A stretch of 64,000 bases of DNA. Source: Emticicia oligotrophica DSM 17448 (lineage in GTDB: Bacteria; Bacteroidota; Bacteroidia; Cytophagales; Spirosomataceae). Position 1 is the first letter of the stretch, and each line of letters begins with the position of its first letter. Of this stretch, positions 26,641 through 34,301 are shown piece after piece. Where the stretch lies: NCBI RefSeq assembly GCF_000263195.1, contig NC_018748.1, positions 1,054,001 through 1,118,000 on the forward strand. The letters are read 5' to 3'. The notes below the pieces were generated by a model. That model saw nothing but the letters and a program-made list of their open reading frames with translations, made no database searches and was not told the DNA's origin. Both the position numbers and the translations under genes were made by a program.

Positions 26641-27495
26641 TTACCAATAGCCAAATCTTCTCATCATTGGCTCATTGTAGTGTCTTATTTTTTCAATTTG
26701 CTCTTCGCTCAACTCTTCTTTCCAACGGCCTACTTGGCCTTTAAAAAAGAAAGTGGATGATGGATTCTGTTTCTCTATAAATCCTTTTTCCTGTTCTTTT
26801 TTTTGTAGTTTTTCAAACTGACTCTCGTTAATAGCAAATCGTATCTGTTCCTCACTCACGTCTAACCCTATTGCTTGTACGGCTGCTTTAAATGTCTCAA
26901 ATGGTCTTTCTTTCATATCTTCATATCTCATGAAGTGTACCGGAAAATTGGGTCTTGTTAGCCAACTTTCTACATGCATTGACCAAGTACCTAATGGCTG
27001 ATAAAATTGATTATTGGTTGAATTTTTCAAATTACCAAAATAACCTGTTGGATTAATAATATAATTTCCAATTGCTTCTTCAACTGATTTTCCGATATGA
27101 TTGGCCAATGATAATGCTATATCAAGCGGATTTCTGACAAAATATATAGCTATTTTTGATGGAGTTTCAGGAATAAGCGGCTGTGCATCATTCTCTGAAA
27201 ATGTAAAAGCATCATGAATTTTAATATAAACTTTTTTTTTGCTACTGTTAGATAAATGGGTAAATGCAATTCGTTGAAATTGTTCGATTTGAGTACGACT
27301 CAGATAATCGGCCTCAAGGTCTAAAGTATTTTCAACGTGATTTTTACTTGAAAATATACCATCAGTCACCATTTGGTTTAAGTCAATATTTTTTTCATTT
27401 AAAAGAGCCGTTAGAAATGACCGAAACCACGTATTGCCTGATTTAGGATAAGATGCCAACCAAACAATTTGTTTATTAACAGAAATCTCATCCAT
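26641..27495 (-). CDS. PAPS-dependent sulfotransferase in the RiPP locus
   Basis: The 284-aa protein has the 5'-phosphosulfate loop YPKSGNTW (residues 16-23), the 3'-phosphate-binding 'YFVRNPLDIALSLANH' (about 135-150), a substrate/His region 'THLSNSS', and the C-terminal 'FFFKGQVGRWKEEL', all typical of cytosolic sulfotransferases. It would transfer sulfate from PAPS to a hydroxyl or amine. It begins 4 bp after the kinase stop and lies directly before precursor 2, so it is a likely tailoring enzyme for the peptide, though the acceptor residue is unknown. Confidence 0.9.
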   Translation of the reverse strand: MDEISVNKQIVWLASYPKSGNTWFRSFLTALLNEKNIDLNQMVTDGIFSSKNHVENTLDLEADYLSRTQIEQFQRIAFTHLSNSSKKKVYIKIHDAFTFSENDAQPLIPETPSKIAIYFVRNPLDIALSLANHIGKSVEEAIGNYIINPTGYFGNLKNSTNNQFYQPLGTWSMHVESWLTRPNFPVHFMRYEDMKERPFETFKAAVQAIGLDVSEEQIRFAINESQFEKLQKKEQEKGFIEKQNPSSTFFFKGQVGRWKEELSEEQIEKIRHYNEPMMRRFGYW

Positions 27496-27499
27496 TATT

Positions 27500-28441
27500 C
27501 TATTGAACTAATATTTCATTTTTGCTGAATAGATTGATAATCTGCTCCTCGATTGCCTCTGCAAAACTGTCAAAAGTCGGAATAGCTGTAGGGCGAACGG
27601 CTTTCCAAGCAGGAATAGCATTAATAATGCCCGTAAGATGCTCAAATTGAATAACATGTTTTTTCATACCACTTAACCATTGCCTGCGATATATATTGTT
27701 TCCTAATTGTTGCATGGCATGGCTAAGCTTTACCCTACTGATACTTATTTCACTTCCTTCTGCGGCTAAAAACACTATTCCTGCCACTTCTACTTTGTGT
27801 GGTACGAAAGCTTTATGAAACATAAATCCATATTTACCTAACTCAATATCAGAGCGTAAGTTGAGCTTACAGGATTCATCTAAAATCTGTTGTACTTTGA
27901 TTGTATTCTGCCACAAGCGGATCATCGGATAGGAAGCCTGTGCAAAACATTTTCCACCTTCAATACTCAAGACTGCCGTATCATCTGTAAAAGGAGCATA
28001 CCCTTTCTGCTGGAGCATTATTGAAGTTGTAGATTTACCTGTTCTTGAAGGAGCAGCAAATAATAATACCCGATTTTCATCAACAAAAATACCAGACACA
28101 TGAAATGGAATCAAATTTCGTTGAAACAAAGCGGCCGCCATACAATTCGAATAGAAAAACAATAATACTTCACTCCAGTCACCATTTAGTTTTTCAATAA
28201 TAATTTCCTTTCCATCTCTTATATAATAGCGAGCAACATCTGGTACCGTGTATAAAAGTTCATTTTCGTTAAAAACAGAAAAAGGTTTTACCTCTAAGGC
28301 TGGATTTTCTAACTTGTCAGGAACCTTGCCTTCAGAAACAAATATACTTTGTTGTTCATCAAAGACATCTGTTGTCTTAATAAATGCCACTAATTCTAAT
28401 GATGATACTATTGGAATACCATAAGCAAGGTATTTAAACAT
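27500..28441 (-). CDS. HPr kinase-like P-loop kinase, lasso-type tailoring kinase
   Basis: The 313-aa protein carries the HPr-kinase C-terminal fold: 'PFHVSGIFVD' (His114), Walker A APSRTGKST (130-138) and 'FTDDTAVLSI' (Asp153-Asp154). The N-terminal part matches the short-HprK-type kinases found in lasso clusters rather than classical HPr kinase. Characterised relatives (paeninodin-type systems) phosphorylate the side chain of the precursor's C-terminal Ser. Both peptides of this locus end in Ser, which fits. It is the first gene of the leftward arm, divergent from precursor 1. Confidence 0.88.
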   Translation of the reverse strand: MFKYLAYGIPIVSSLELVAFIKTTDVFDEQQSIFVSEGKVPDKLENPALEVKPFSVFNENELLYTVPDVARYYIRDGKEIIIEKLNGDWSEVLLFFYSNCMAAALFQRNLIPFHVSGIFVDENRVLLFAAPSRTGKSTTSIMLQQKGYAPFTDDTAVLSIEGGKCFAQASYPMIRLWQNTIKVQQILDESCKLNLRSDIELGKYGFMFHKAFVPHKVEVAGIVFLAAEGSEISISRVKLSHAMQQLGNNIYRRQWLSGMKKHVIQFEHLTGIINAIPAWKAVRPTAIPTFDSFAEAIEEQIINLFSKNEILVQ

Positions 28442-28782
28442 AGCTCTTTTTTTTGCAAATTAAGTACTTTTGATGATACTTAAAAAGTAATTTTTTTTAA
28501 AATTCATAAAAAAAAATAGAAAGTATAGCAAAATCACTTATTAAATGTAATTTTGTGAAATTACAAGATTTTATTCTGATTTTACATTTTTTTTAGGTCA
28601 ATTACGAGCAAAAAAAATATAAATTAAAAGAGCTGGTAGTGTTTTAGAAGTTGTAAATAATCAATATATAAGTACTTACAAACCAAGTCCACCCTATTAT
28701 AACCTTGCTATTATAAATGGTATCCGTTCGGTATCATAAATTTAATTTTCTTTTCATTAATTAATTTAATTTTTTAAATCCT
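28442..28782. other. Divergent promoter region of the RiPP locus
   Basis: This 341-bp gap, about 75-80% A+T by eye, lies between the leftward kinase start and the rightward precursor 1 start and should contain both promoters. TAATTTTG at 28548-28555 and TAACCTTG at 28700-28707 resemble the TAnnTTTG element, but no convincing -33 TTG accompanies them. No further precursor-like frame was found. Confidence 0.4.
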
Positions 28783-28923
28783 ATGGAAAAAAACTTAGCA
28801 AACAACACAGAACAAAGCAACGAACAAACTTCAAAAAAGCAATGGATTGAACCTGCGATGGAAAGTTTAGAGATAACTAATAATACTCTTTTCGGAGCTG
28901 ATAAAGGAGAATTTGCAAGTTGA
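28783..28923 (+). CDS. Precursor-like peptide 1 of the RiPP locus (46 aa)
   Basis: A polar N-terminus is followed by KKQWIEPAMESLEITNNTL (residues 18-36) and a short C-terminal FGADKGEFAS (37-46). W21, P24 and M26 fit the lasso leader motif (Y/WxxPxL). Thr35 could be the conserved Thr at position -2, giving a core starting at Phe37 with Glu43 as the seventh residue, the smallest ring size known. Only Phe-Ala-Ser would remain as tail, very short for threading. A core starting at Gly38 would put the Glu at position 6. The Ala-Ser end matches the kinase gene opposite. A perfect hairpin follows. Confidence 0.8.
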   Translation: MEKNLANNTEQSNEQTSKKQWIEPAMESLEITNNTLFGADKGEFAS

Positions 28924-28932
28924 TAGACTTTA

Positions 28933-28974
28933 CTAAATTTCTCGTTGAGTTAGTTTTCAAAACGAGAAATTTAG
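28933..28974 (+). terminator. Perfect hairpin after precursor 1
   Basis: Arms of 14 nt (28933-28946 and 28961-28974) pair perfectly around a 14-nt loop, starting 9 nt after the precursor stop, with an A/T-rich tail containing TTTTA. It could be a partial terminator or stabiliser giving much more precursor than enzyme mRNA, as is common in RiPP operons. Confidence 0.7.
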
Positions 28975-29034
28975 ATTTTAATAAATAATTACCCCCTACT
29001 TATCGTTTGTCTTTGATATTTTGATAAATAGTAT

Positions 29035-29523
29035 ATGCAAACTGAACTTTCAGAAATATGCAAAGAATGTGGCATGTGTTGTGACGGTACGCTATTCGGT
29101 AAAGCCCCTATTGATGAGTATGAACTAAAATTGGTTCAATATTTTGATTCCGAAAGTATTACCGAGAAAGAGGGTAAATTTTATTTTAAACATCCCTGTA
29201 TTTACTTTGATAGTTGTTGTACAGTGTATGATAAGGTTCGACCTAATATTTGCACTACTTATTTCTGCTCTCCACTAAAAAAAGTACAACAAGGAGAATC
29301 GGAATTAAAAGATGCTCAAGAAATTATCAAAAAAGCCTTAAAGTATCGTTCAGAAATCCTCGTTATTGCTTCTCAAATTGAAATCTACAAAACATTTAGT
29401 ATTAGTCAACTCCTTAAAGAAGTACTTCCAATTATCAATGAAAGAATTAAGCCTCATCATGAACTTTGGCTTAAATTAATTGGGTTTCAGAGTATTCTTG
29501 CTAAAATAATAGGGTCAAAATAA
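29035..29523 (+). CDS. YkgJ-type cysteine-cluster protein in the RiPP locus
   Basis: The 162-aa protein begins 'EICKECGMCCDGTLFG' and continues with 'HPCIYFDSCCTVYDKVRPNICTTYFC'. The arrangement of about nine Cys is typical of YkgJ/CxxCxxCC proteins believed to bind zinc or an iron-sulfur cluster. The C-terminal half is helical. No reaction is established for the family. The gene sits 8 bp before the cyclase gene, so it is probably co-expressed and may belong to the peptide pathway. Confidence 0.83.
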   Translation: MQTELSEICKECGMCCDGTLFGKAPIDEYELKLVQYFDSESITEKEGKFYFKHPCIYFDSCCTVYDKVRPNICTTYFCSPLKKVQQGESELKDAQEIIKKALKYRSEILVIASQIEIYKTFSISQLLKEVLPIINERIKPHHELWLKLIGFQSILAKIIGSK

Positions 29524-29530
29524 ATATAAT

Positions 29531-31408
29531 ATGAGTTTGCTCTACGGCATTTTCGATAAAAATCTAAATAATGTGGTCCCTAAAATGGAAGAAATGTATA
29601 GGGGTATTCAGCATTTACCACATGTTAAACATCAATTTTTCGCAAAAGATTATTTTTCTACTGGGCACTTACTTACTTACAATACACCCGAATCACTTTT
29701 TGAAGTTCAACCTCAATTTTTATCCGAACAGCAAATAATTTTTACCTCGACTGGGCGGCTTGATAATCGAGAGGATTTAGCCAAACGCTTAGATTTAAAA
29801 CTTCACGCACAACTAAGCGACGGTGAACTCATAAAAAAAGCCTATTTAAAGTGGGGTAAAGAAAGCCCACGTTATTTAAGAGGTGATTGGTCGTTTGTCT
29901 GCTATCATATACTTGAAGAAGAATTATTTTTGGCTCGTGACCATCATGGCTACACTTCTCTTTATTACTTTTTAGATGGAGAGCAATTTGCATTTTCATC
30001 TTCGGCGAAAGCCATTTTCGCTTTAAAAAGTTTTACGAAAGAAATTAATGTTGAGGTTTTTGTAAAAAAACTCATAATTTGGAAATTTGATGAAATCAAG
30101 GGCCAACTTTCATATAAAAACTTAAATTGCCTACCTCCTGCTCATACACTAACGTTTAAAAATGGCCAAATAAGCCTACAACGTTATTGGTTTCCTGAGA
30201 ATGTTTCATTGCGGCTTTACAAAAAACCGACCTTATACGCAGAAGAATTACGTGAGATTTTTCAAGAAGCTGTACGTGTACGCTTACGAAGTTACAAGCC
30301 TGTAAGTTCCATGCTTAGTGGAGGTTTTGATTCAAGCTCAGTAACGAGCATGGCAGCCTCAATATTAGCCAAAGAAGGTAAACGACTGACTACTTTTAGT
30401 CATATACCTTTTTATAAAGAAAAAGTAGCACAAGAAAATTTCGAACACTATTTCCCAGATGAAAGCAAGAATATTTTAGCAACTGCTCAACATGCTGGCA
30501 ATATAGATCCTATTCTCTTGACTTCTGAGAATATTTCTCCAATTGAGGGATTTATCAAAGCTTTTGATAATGATGATAATCTGTTTCATGCCGCATGTAA
30601 TGCTTTCTGGCTAGTAGACTTATCTGCACAAGCAGCTAAAAATGGTTTTGGTACATTGTTATCTGGTGAAATGGGGAATGCAACTATTTCATATACAGGA
30701 TTAGATTATTTATTACCCATCAATCATTCTGTTTATTTAAAAAATCCTATACAGCTTCTCAAAAGAATTGTTAAACCATTGCTTATTAAGCATTATCCTA
30801 CGTATTATGCTTCCAAAAATAAAACTTTATTATCTTATATTGATAAGAACTATTTATCTGAAAATATTTTGAAAGAATGGCATATTATAGAAGATATAAA
30901 TAACAATAACCGAAATTTTATACCTTATTTCCCTACTTCTAAAGCAGGAATGTTACGTATTTTAGACATAGGCAATAATCCTCGATGTCTAAGTGGAGCA
31001 GTAGATGGACATACTCATGGCTTTGAATATAGAGACCCTACGGGCGATGTAAATGTAATTGAATATTGCCTTTCAATACCCAACCATGCTTTTTTTGATA
31101 AAAATCTCAACACAAAAGACATCTTCAAAACTATGATGAATGGAATACTGCCAGACCAAGTACTTTTTGAGAAGAAGAAAGGGTTGCAGGCATCTGATGT
31201 TCGTCACCGAGTTTTGAATGATAAAACTCGTGTAAATGATTTATTAAGTCAATTAGAACAAAGTTCACAAGTAAAAGAACTCATAAATACGACTAAACTA
31301 AAACAAAATTGGCAACGTATACAAACTGAAGAAATTACGAATATCTTAGACATTCAAACTTTTGTAAAAGGATTGATGTTTGGGTATTTTGTATGGAAAA
31401 AGAATTAA
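29531..31408 (+). CDS. Asparagine synthetase-like lasso cyclase (C protein)
   Basis: The 625-aa protein has an N-terminal class II amidotransferase-like domain with GRLDNR (75-80), GDWSF (118-122) and RDHHG (136-140), and a C-terminal synthetase domain with the ATP pyrophosphatase loop SGGFDSS (263-269). Residue 2 is Ser, so the N-terminal Cys needed for glutaminase activity is missing, as in lasso C proteins that close a macrolactam instead of making Asn. 'LLSGEMGNATIS' is another conserved synthetase-domain segment. Together with B1 and B2 it completes the minimal lasso set. Confidence 0.9.
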   Translation: MSLLYGIFDKNLNNVVPKMEEMYRGIQHLPHVKHQFFAKDYFSTGHLLTYNTPESLFEVQPQFLSEQQIIFTSTGRLDNREDLAKRLDLKLHAQLSDGELIKKAYLKWGKESPRYLRGDWSFVCYHILEEELFLARDHHGYTSLYYFLDGEQFAFSSSAKAIFALKSFTKEINVEVFVKKLIIWKFDEIKGQLSYKNLNCLPPAHTLTFKNGQISLQRYWFPENVSLRLYKKPTLYAEELREIFQEAVRVRLRSYKPVSSMLSGGFDSSSVTSMAASILAKEGKRLTTFSHIPFYKEKVAQENFEHYFPDESKNILATAQHAGNIDPILLTSENISPIEGFIKAFDNDDNLFHAACNAFWLVDLSAQAAKNGFGTLLSGEMGNATISYTGLDYLLPINHSVYLKNPIQLLKRIVKPLLIKHYPTYYASKNKTLLSYIDKNYLSENILKEWHIIEDINNNNRNFIPYFPTSKAGMLRILDIGNNPRCLSGAVDGHTHGFEYRDPTGDVNVIEYCLSIPNHAFFDKNLNTKDIFKTMMNGILPDQVLFEKKKGLQASDVRHRVLNDKTRVNDLLSQLEQSSQVKELINTTKLKQNWQRIQTEEITNILDIQTFVKGLMFGYFVWKKN

Positions 31409-31485
31409 ACAAGTTACAGGAGTTATCTAATAAATTAAACACAAAAGGGCTACAAACAAAAATCATCATTAAAAGCTCCAAATAA
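31393..31485 (+). CDS. Possible 30-aa small ORF overlapping the cyclase end
   Basis: An ATG within the last codons of the cyclase opens a different frame encoding a Lys-rich 30-residue peptide (MEKELNKLQELSNKLNTKGL, then a tail ending SSK). The predicted helix and the position would allow translational coupling. It lacks the KKxWIxP leader of the two precursor-like peptides. It may be chance. Confidence 0.25.
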   Translation: MEKELNKLQELSNKLNTKGLQTKIIIKSSK

Positions 31486-31556
31486 AAAACTAAATGATTT
31501 ATTTTGGGGTTATTTGTTTGCTTCATGACTCTCATAAAGCGAATTTTTTGACCAAT

Positions 31557-32441
31557 ATGGAAAAATATCTAAAAATTATTCAAGGAGCCTATTCGGGATA
31601 TTTTAATTATTTTATCAATGAAATTCTCAATCCGAGTTGGCATAACTATTTTTATTGGCTGGTAGGGGCATCGTTAGCTATTTGGTTGCTCGAAATAAAA
31701 TTTCCGTGGCGAAAAAACCAACCTCTTATTCGCCAGGATTTTTGGCTTGATATTTTTTATCTATTCTGGAATTACTTCTTATTTTCATTAGTGGCCTATA
31801 ATGCTCTTTCAATGGTAGGAGTTGAAGCTTTTAATGATTTTCTTCGACTTTTCGGTATTACTAACATTGTGGCAATCAATGTGAGCCATCTACCATTTTG
31901 GTCTAAATTACTTATTATTTTTATTATTCGTGACTTTATGCAATGGGGCATTCATCGCCTATTACATAGAGTACCTTGGATGTGGGAATTTCATAAGGTT
32001 CATCACAGCACCGAAGAAATGGGCTTTGCCGCTCTCCTTCGTTATCACTGGATGGAAAATGTCATCTACAGAAGCCTCGAATATATTCCACTTGCGATGA
32101 TTGGTGTGGGAGTGACTGACTTTTTCATTGTTCATATTTTCACGTTAGTAACGGGCCAACTTGGACATGCCAATTTAAAAATCAACCTTGGTCCATTCAG
32201 ATACTTATTTAATGGCCCGCAAATGCACCTTTGGCACCATGCTAAATATTTGCCAGAAAGTCATCCTTATGGTTTTAATTATGGCATTACACTCAGTATT
32301 TGGGACTTTATTTTTGGTACAAACTACTGGCCATCAGACGATGAAAACCTTCCAGTTGGATTACCTGAAGAAGATAAATTTCCGCATGATTTTGTTGGAC
32401 AAAACCTTCGTCCATTCGAAAGAATATTTTCAAAAAAATGA
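31557..32441 (+). CDS. Sterol desaturase/fatty acid hydroxylase superfamily membrane protein
   Basis: The ATG at 31557 gives 294 aa; the 21-codon upstream extension is unsupported. Several membrane segments surround the di-iron His motifs: 'HRLLHRVPWMWEFHKVHHS' (HxxxH and HxxHH) and 'MHLWHHAKYLPESHPYG'. Such enzymes hydroxylate or desaturate lipids with O2. It lies 148 bp after the cyclase, and its stop overlaps the PhzF start by 4 nt. It is probably not part of the peptide pathway, although a lipid or peptide hydroxylation cannot be excluded. Confidence 0.92.
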   Translation: MEKYLKIIQGAYSGYFNYFINEILNPSWHNYFYWLVGASLAIWLLEIKFPWRKNQPLIRQDFWLDIFYLFWNYFLFSLVAYNALSMVGVEAFNDFLRLFGITNIVAINVSHLPFWSKLLIIFIIRDFMQWGIHRLLHRVPWMWEFHKVHHSTEEMGFAALLRYHWMENVIYRSLEYIPLAMIGVGVTDFFIVHIFTLVTGQLGHANLKINLGPFRYLFNGPQMHLWHHAKYLPESHPYGFNYGITLSIWDFIFGTNYWPSDDENLPVGLPEEDKFPHDFVGQNLRPFERIFSKK

Positions 32442-33328
32442 AGCAAATCACGTTTCATATTGTTGATGTTTTTGCTGAAGAAAAATACCAAGGTAATCAA
32501 CTAGCTGTATTTGAGAACACGGGCATTTTATCAGAAGAAAAGATGCTTCAAATTGCCCGTGAAATTAATTTTCAAGAAACAACATTTATCATTTCTGATG
32601 AAAAGAAAAACGGTGGTTTTGACGTAAGAATTTTCACTCCTGAATATGAAGTGCCGTTTGCTGGGCATCCTACCTTAGGAACAGCTTATATTTTAGCAAA
32701 AAAAACACTTCAAGATAAGATTACTCTTAACCTCAAGGTCGGGCAAGTACCTGTTATTCGAGAAGCTGACTCACTTTGGTTAAAAATTTCAAATCCATTC
32801 TTTGGTAAACAATTTGATACTTCAATTGCTTCGATTTTAGGGTTAGAGCAGTCAGTCCTTGACCAAAACATGCCTATTCAATTAGTTTCAACTGGTTTGC
32901 CTTATCTCATTATTGCTGTTCGAAATTTAGAGGCAATAAAACAAGTTAAGTTTCAAGAGGAAACTGTAAAAAATTGGTTAATAAAACACCAACTCTTCAA
33001 AACGAATGCAACTGATGGTCTTACGACGGCCTTCTTTCTATATACTCGTGAAACAGAAAGCACTGATAATCAACTCCATGCAAGAATGTTTTGCTACGAA
33101 AACGACAAAGTAGTTGAGGATGCCGCGACTGGTAGTGCCAACGCTTGTTTATTAGCTTATTTACTGCAATACGAATCTGATAAAATCAACTATCGAGTAG
33201 AGCAAGGTTATGAAATGAATCGACCTTCTTTGATTAGAATTCGAGGGGAAATAAATGCCCAAAATGACTTCAACTTAGAAGTTGGCGGAAAAGTTAAAGT
33301 AGTGGCTGAAGGAAAATGGTTTGTATGA
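32438..33328 (+). CDS. PhzF family isomerase
   Basis: The 296-aa protein has the duplicated diaminopimelate-epimerase fold of PhzF: 'VDVFAEEKYQGNQLAVFEN' at the N-terminus, 'EINFQETTFI' with the catalytic Glu, 'FAGHPTLGTAY' and 'VVEDAATGSANACL'. PhzF itself isomerises a phenazine precursor, but most relatives have unknown substrates and there are no other phenazine genes here. ATGA overlap with the hydroxylase gene indicates translational coupling. Confidence 0.93.
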   Translation: MKQITFHIVDVFAEEKYQGNQLAVFENTGILSEEKMLQIAREINFQETTFIISDEKKNGGFDVRIFTPEYEVPFAGHPTLGTAYILAKKTLQDKITLNLKVGQVPVIREADSLWLKISNPFFGKQFDTSIASILGLEQSVLDQNMPIQLVSTGLPYLIIAVRNLEAIKQVKFQEETVKNWLIKHQLFKTNATDGLTTAFFLYTRETESTDNQLHARMFCYENDKVVEDAATGSANACLLAYLLQYESDKINYRVEQGYEMNRPSLIRIRGEINAQNDFNLEVGGKVKVVAEGKWFV

Positions 33329-33436
33329 AATAAAATTCTTTCCGACTTTTGTACTAAATTTTGGCATAAATAATGCCTTAATTTTAAACATAATCATTAT
33401 CGAAACATTCGAACCTATTTTTTATATACTGAAGCT

Positions 33437-34231
33437 ATGAGCAAAGACCCAAGAGGAGGAAAAAATACATTCAGAACTAAAAATAATAAATCAACCGAAG
33501 GACCTATTTCGAAGAAAAAGAGCAGTAACTGGAAAAGTAAGCTCAAGCGATTGGTATTAAAGACACTTCTTTATTTTTTTATTATTTCTTTAGGTCTAGT
33601 AGTTGTTTACAAATTTGTTCCAATACCCGTAACCTCCACCATGATTTCTCGCAAAATGGAGGCTATTGAAGAGGGAAAAGATAGTGAAATTCACTACGAT
33701 TGGGTATCTTACGATGAAATATCGAAAGAAGCACCTTTGGCAGTAGTGGCTGCTGAAGACCAACTCTTTCCAGAGCACAATGGATTCGATTTTGAGGCCA
33801 TGAGCAATGCTTTTACTAAAAACCTCAAAGGCAAAAAACTGCGTGGAGCAAGTACACTTTCTCAGCAAGTTGCCAAAAACGTATTTCTATGGCAATCAAG
33901 GAGTTATATTAGAAAAGTATTTGAAGTTTACTTTACTGTTTTAATCGAACTAATTTGGGGGAAACAACGAATATTAGAAGTTTATCTCAATGTAGCAGAA
34001 ATGGGAGATATGACTTTCGGTGTTGAGGAGGCTTCGCAACGCTTTTTCAATACTTCTGCCAAAAATCTTTCTCGCCAAGAAGCTGCTCGAATTGCAGCCG
34101 TTTTACCGAGTCCAAGAAAATGGTCAGCTGCTAAACCTGGGCCTTATGTCAATCGCCGTACGAATGCCATCACTCGCCAAATGCGTGCTTTGGGTGGTAT
34201 TACTTATATAAGTGGTTTGAGGAGTTTCTGA
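33437..34231 (+). CDS. mtgA: Monofunctional peptidoglycan transglycosylase MtgA
   Basis: The 264-aa protein has a basic N-terminus, one membrane anchor (about residues 40-60) and a GT51 domain with 'AAEDQLFPEHNGFDFEAM' (catalytic Glu), 'RGASTLSQQVAKNVFLW', 'IWGKQRILEVYLNVAEMGD' and 'AARIAAVLPSPRKWSA'. It polymerises lipid II into glycan strands and lacks a transpeptidase domain. A strong bidirectional terminator follows. Confidence 0.96.
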   Translation: MSKDPRGGKNTFRTKNNKSTEGPISKKKSSNWKSKLKRLVLKTLLYFFIISLGLVVVYKFVPIPVTSTMISRKMEAIEEGKDSEIHYDWVSYDEISKEAPLAVVAAEDQLFPEHNGFDFEAMSNAFTKNLKGKKLRGASTLSQQVAKNVFLWQSRSYIRKVFEVYFTVLIELIWGKQRILEVYLNVAEMGDMTFGVEEASQRFFNTSAKNLSRQEAARIAAVLPSPRKWSAAKPGPYVNRRTNAITRQMRALGGITYISGLRSF

Positions 34232-34245
34232 GAAATTTGAATAGA

Positions 34246-34291
34246 AAAAACAAAAAGGATAGAGTTTGAAGACTCTATCCTTTTTGTTTTT
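34246..34291. terminator. Bidirectional terminator between mtgA and tsaD
   Basis: A 20-bp perfect stem (34246-34265 with 34272-34291) with a 6-nt loop, T-rich on the right and A-rich on the left, sits between the convergent mtgA and tsaD genes. Confidence 0.9.
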
Positions 34292-34301
34292 AAAAGACTT
34301 A

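Noticed and set aside
28548-28555. TAATTTTG as a promoter for precursor 1
   Set aside because: It fits the -7 consensus but lies over 220 bases from the start and lacks a -33 TTG; in such AT-rich DNA it is expected by chance.
29531-31408. True asparagine synthetase B
   Set aside because: It lacks the N-terminal Cys and sits with B1, B2 and precursor-like genes, so a lasso cyclase role fits better.
32438-33328. Phenazine biosynthesis cluster
   Set aside because: Only a PhzF-like gene is present; most such proteins are unrelated to phenazines.
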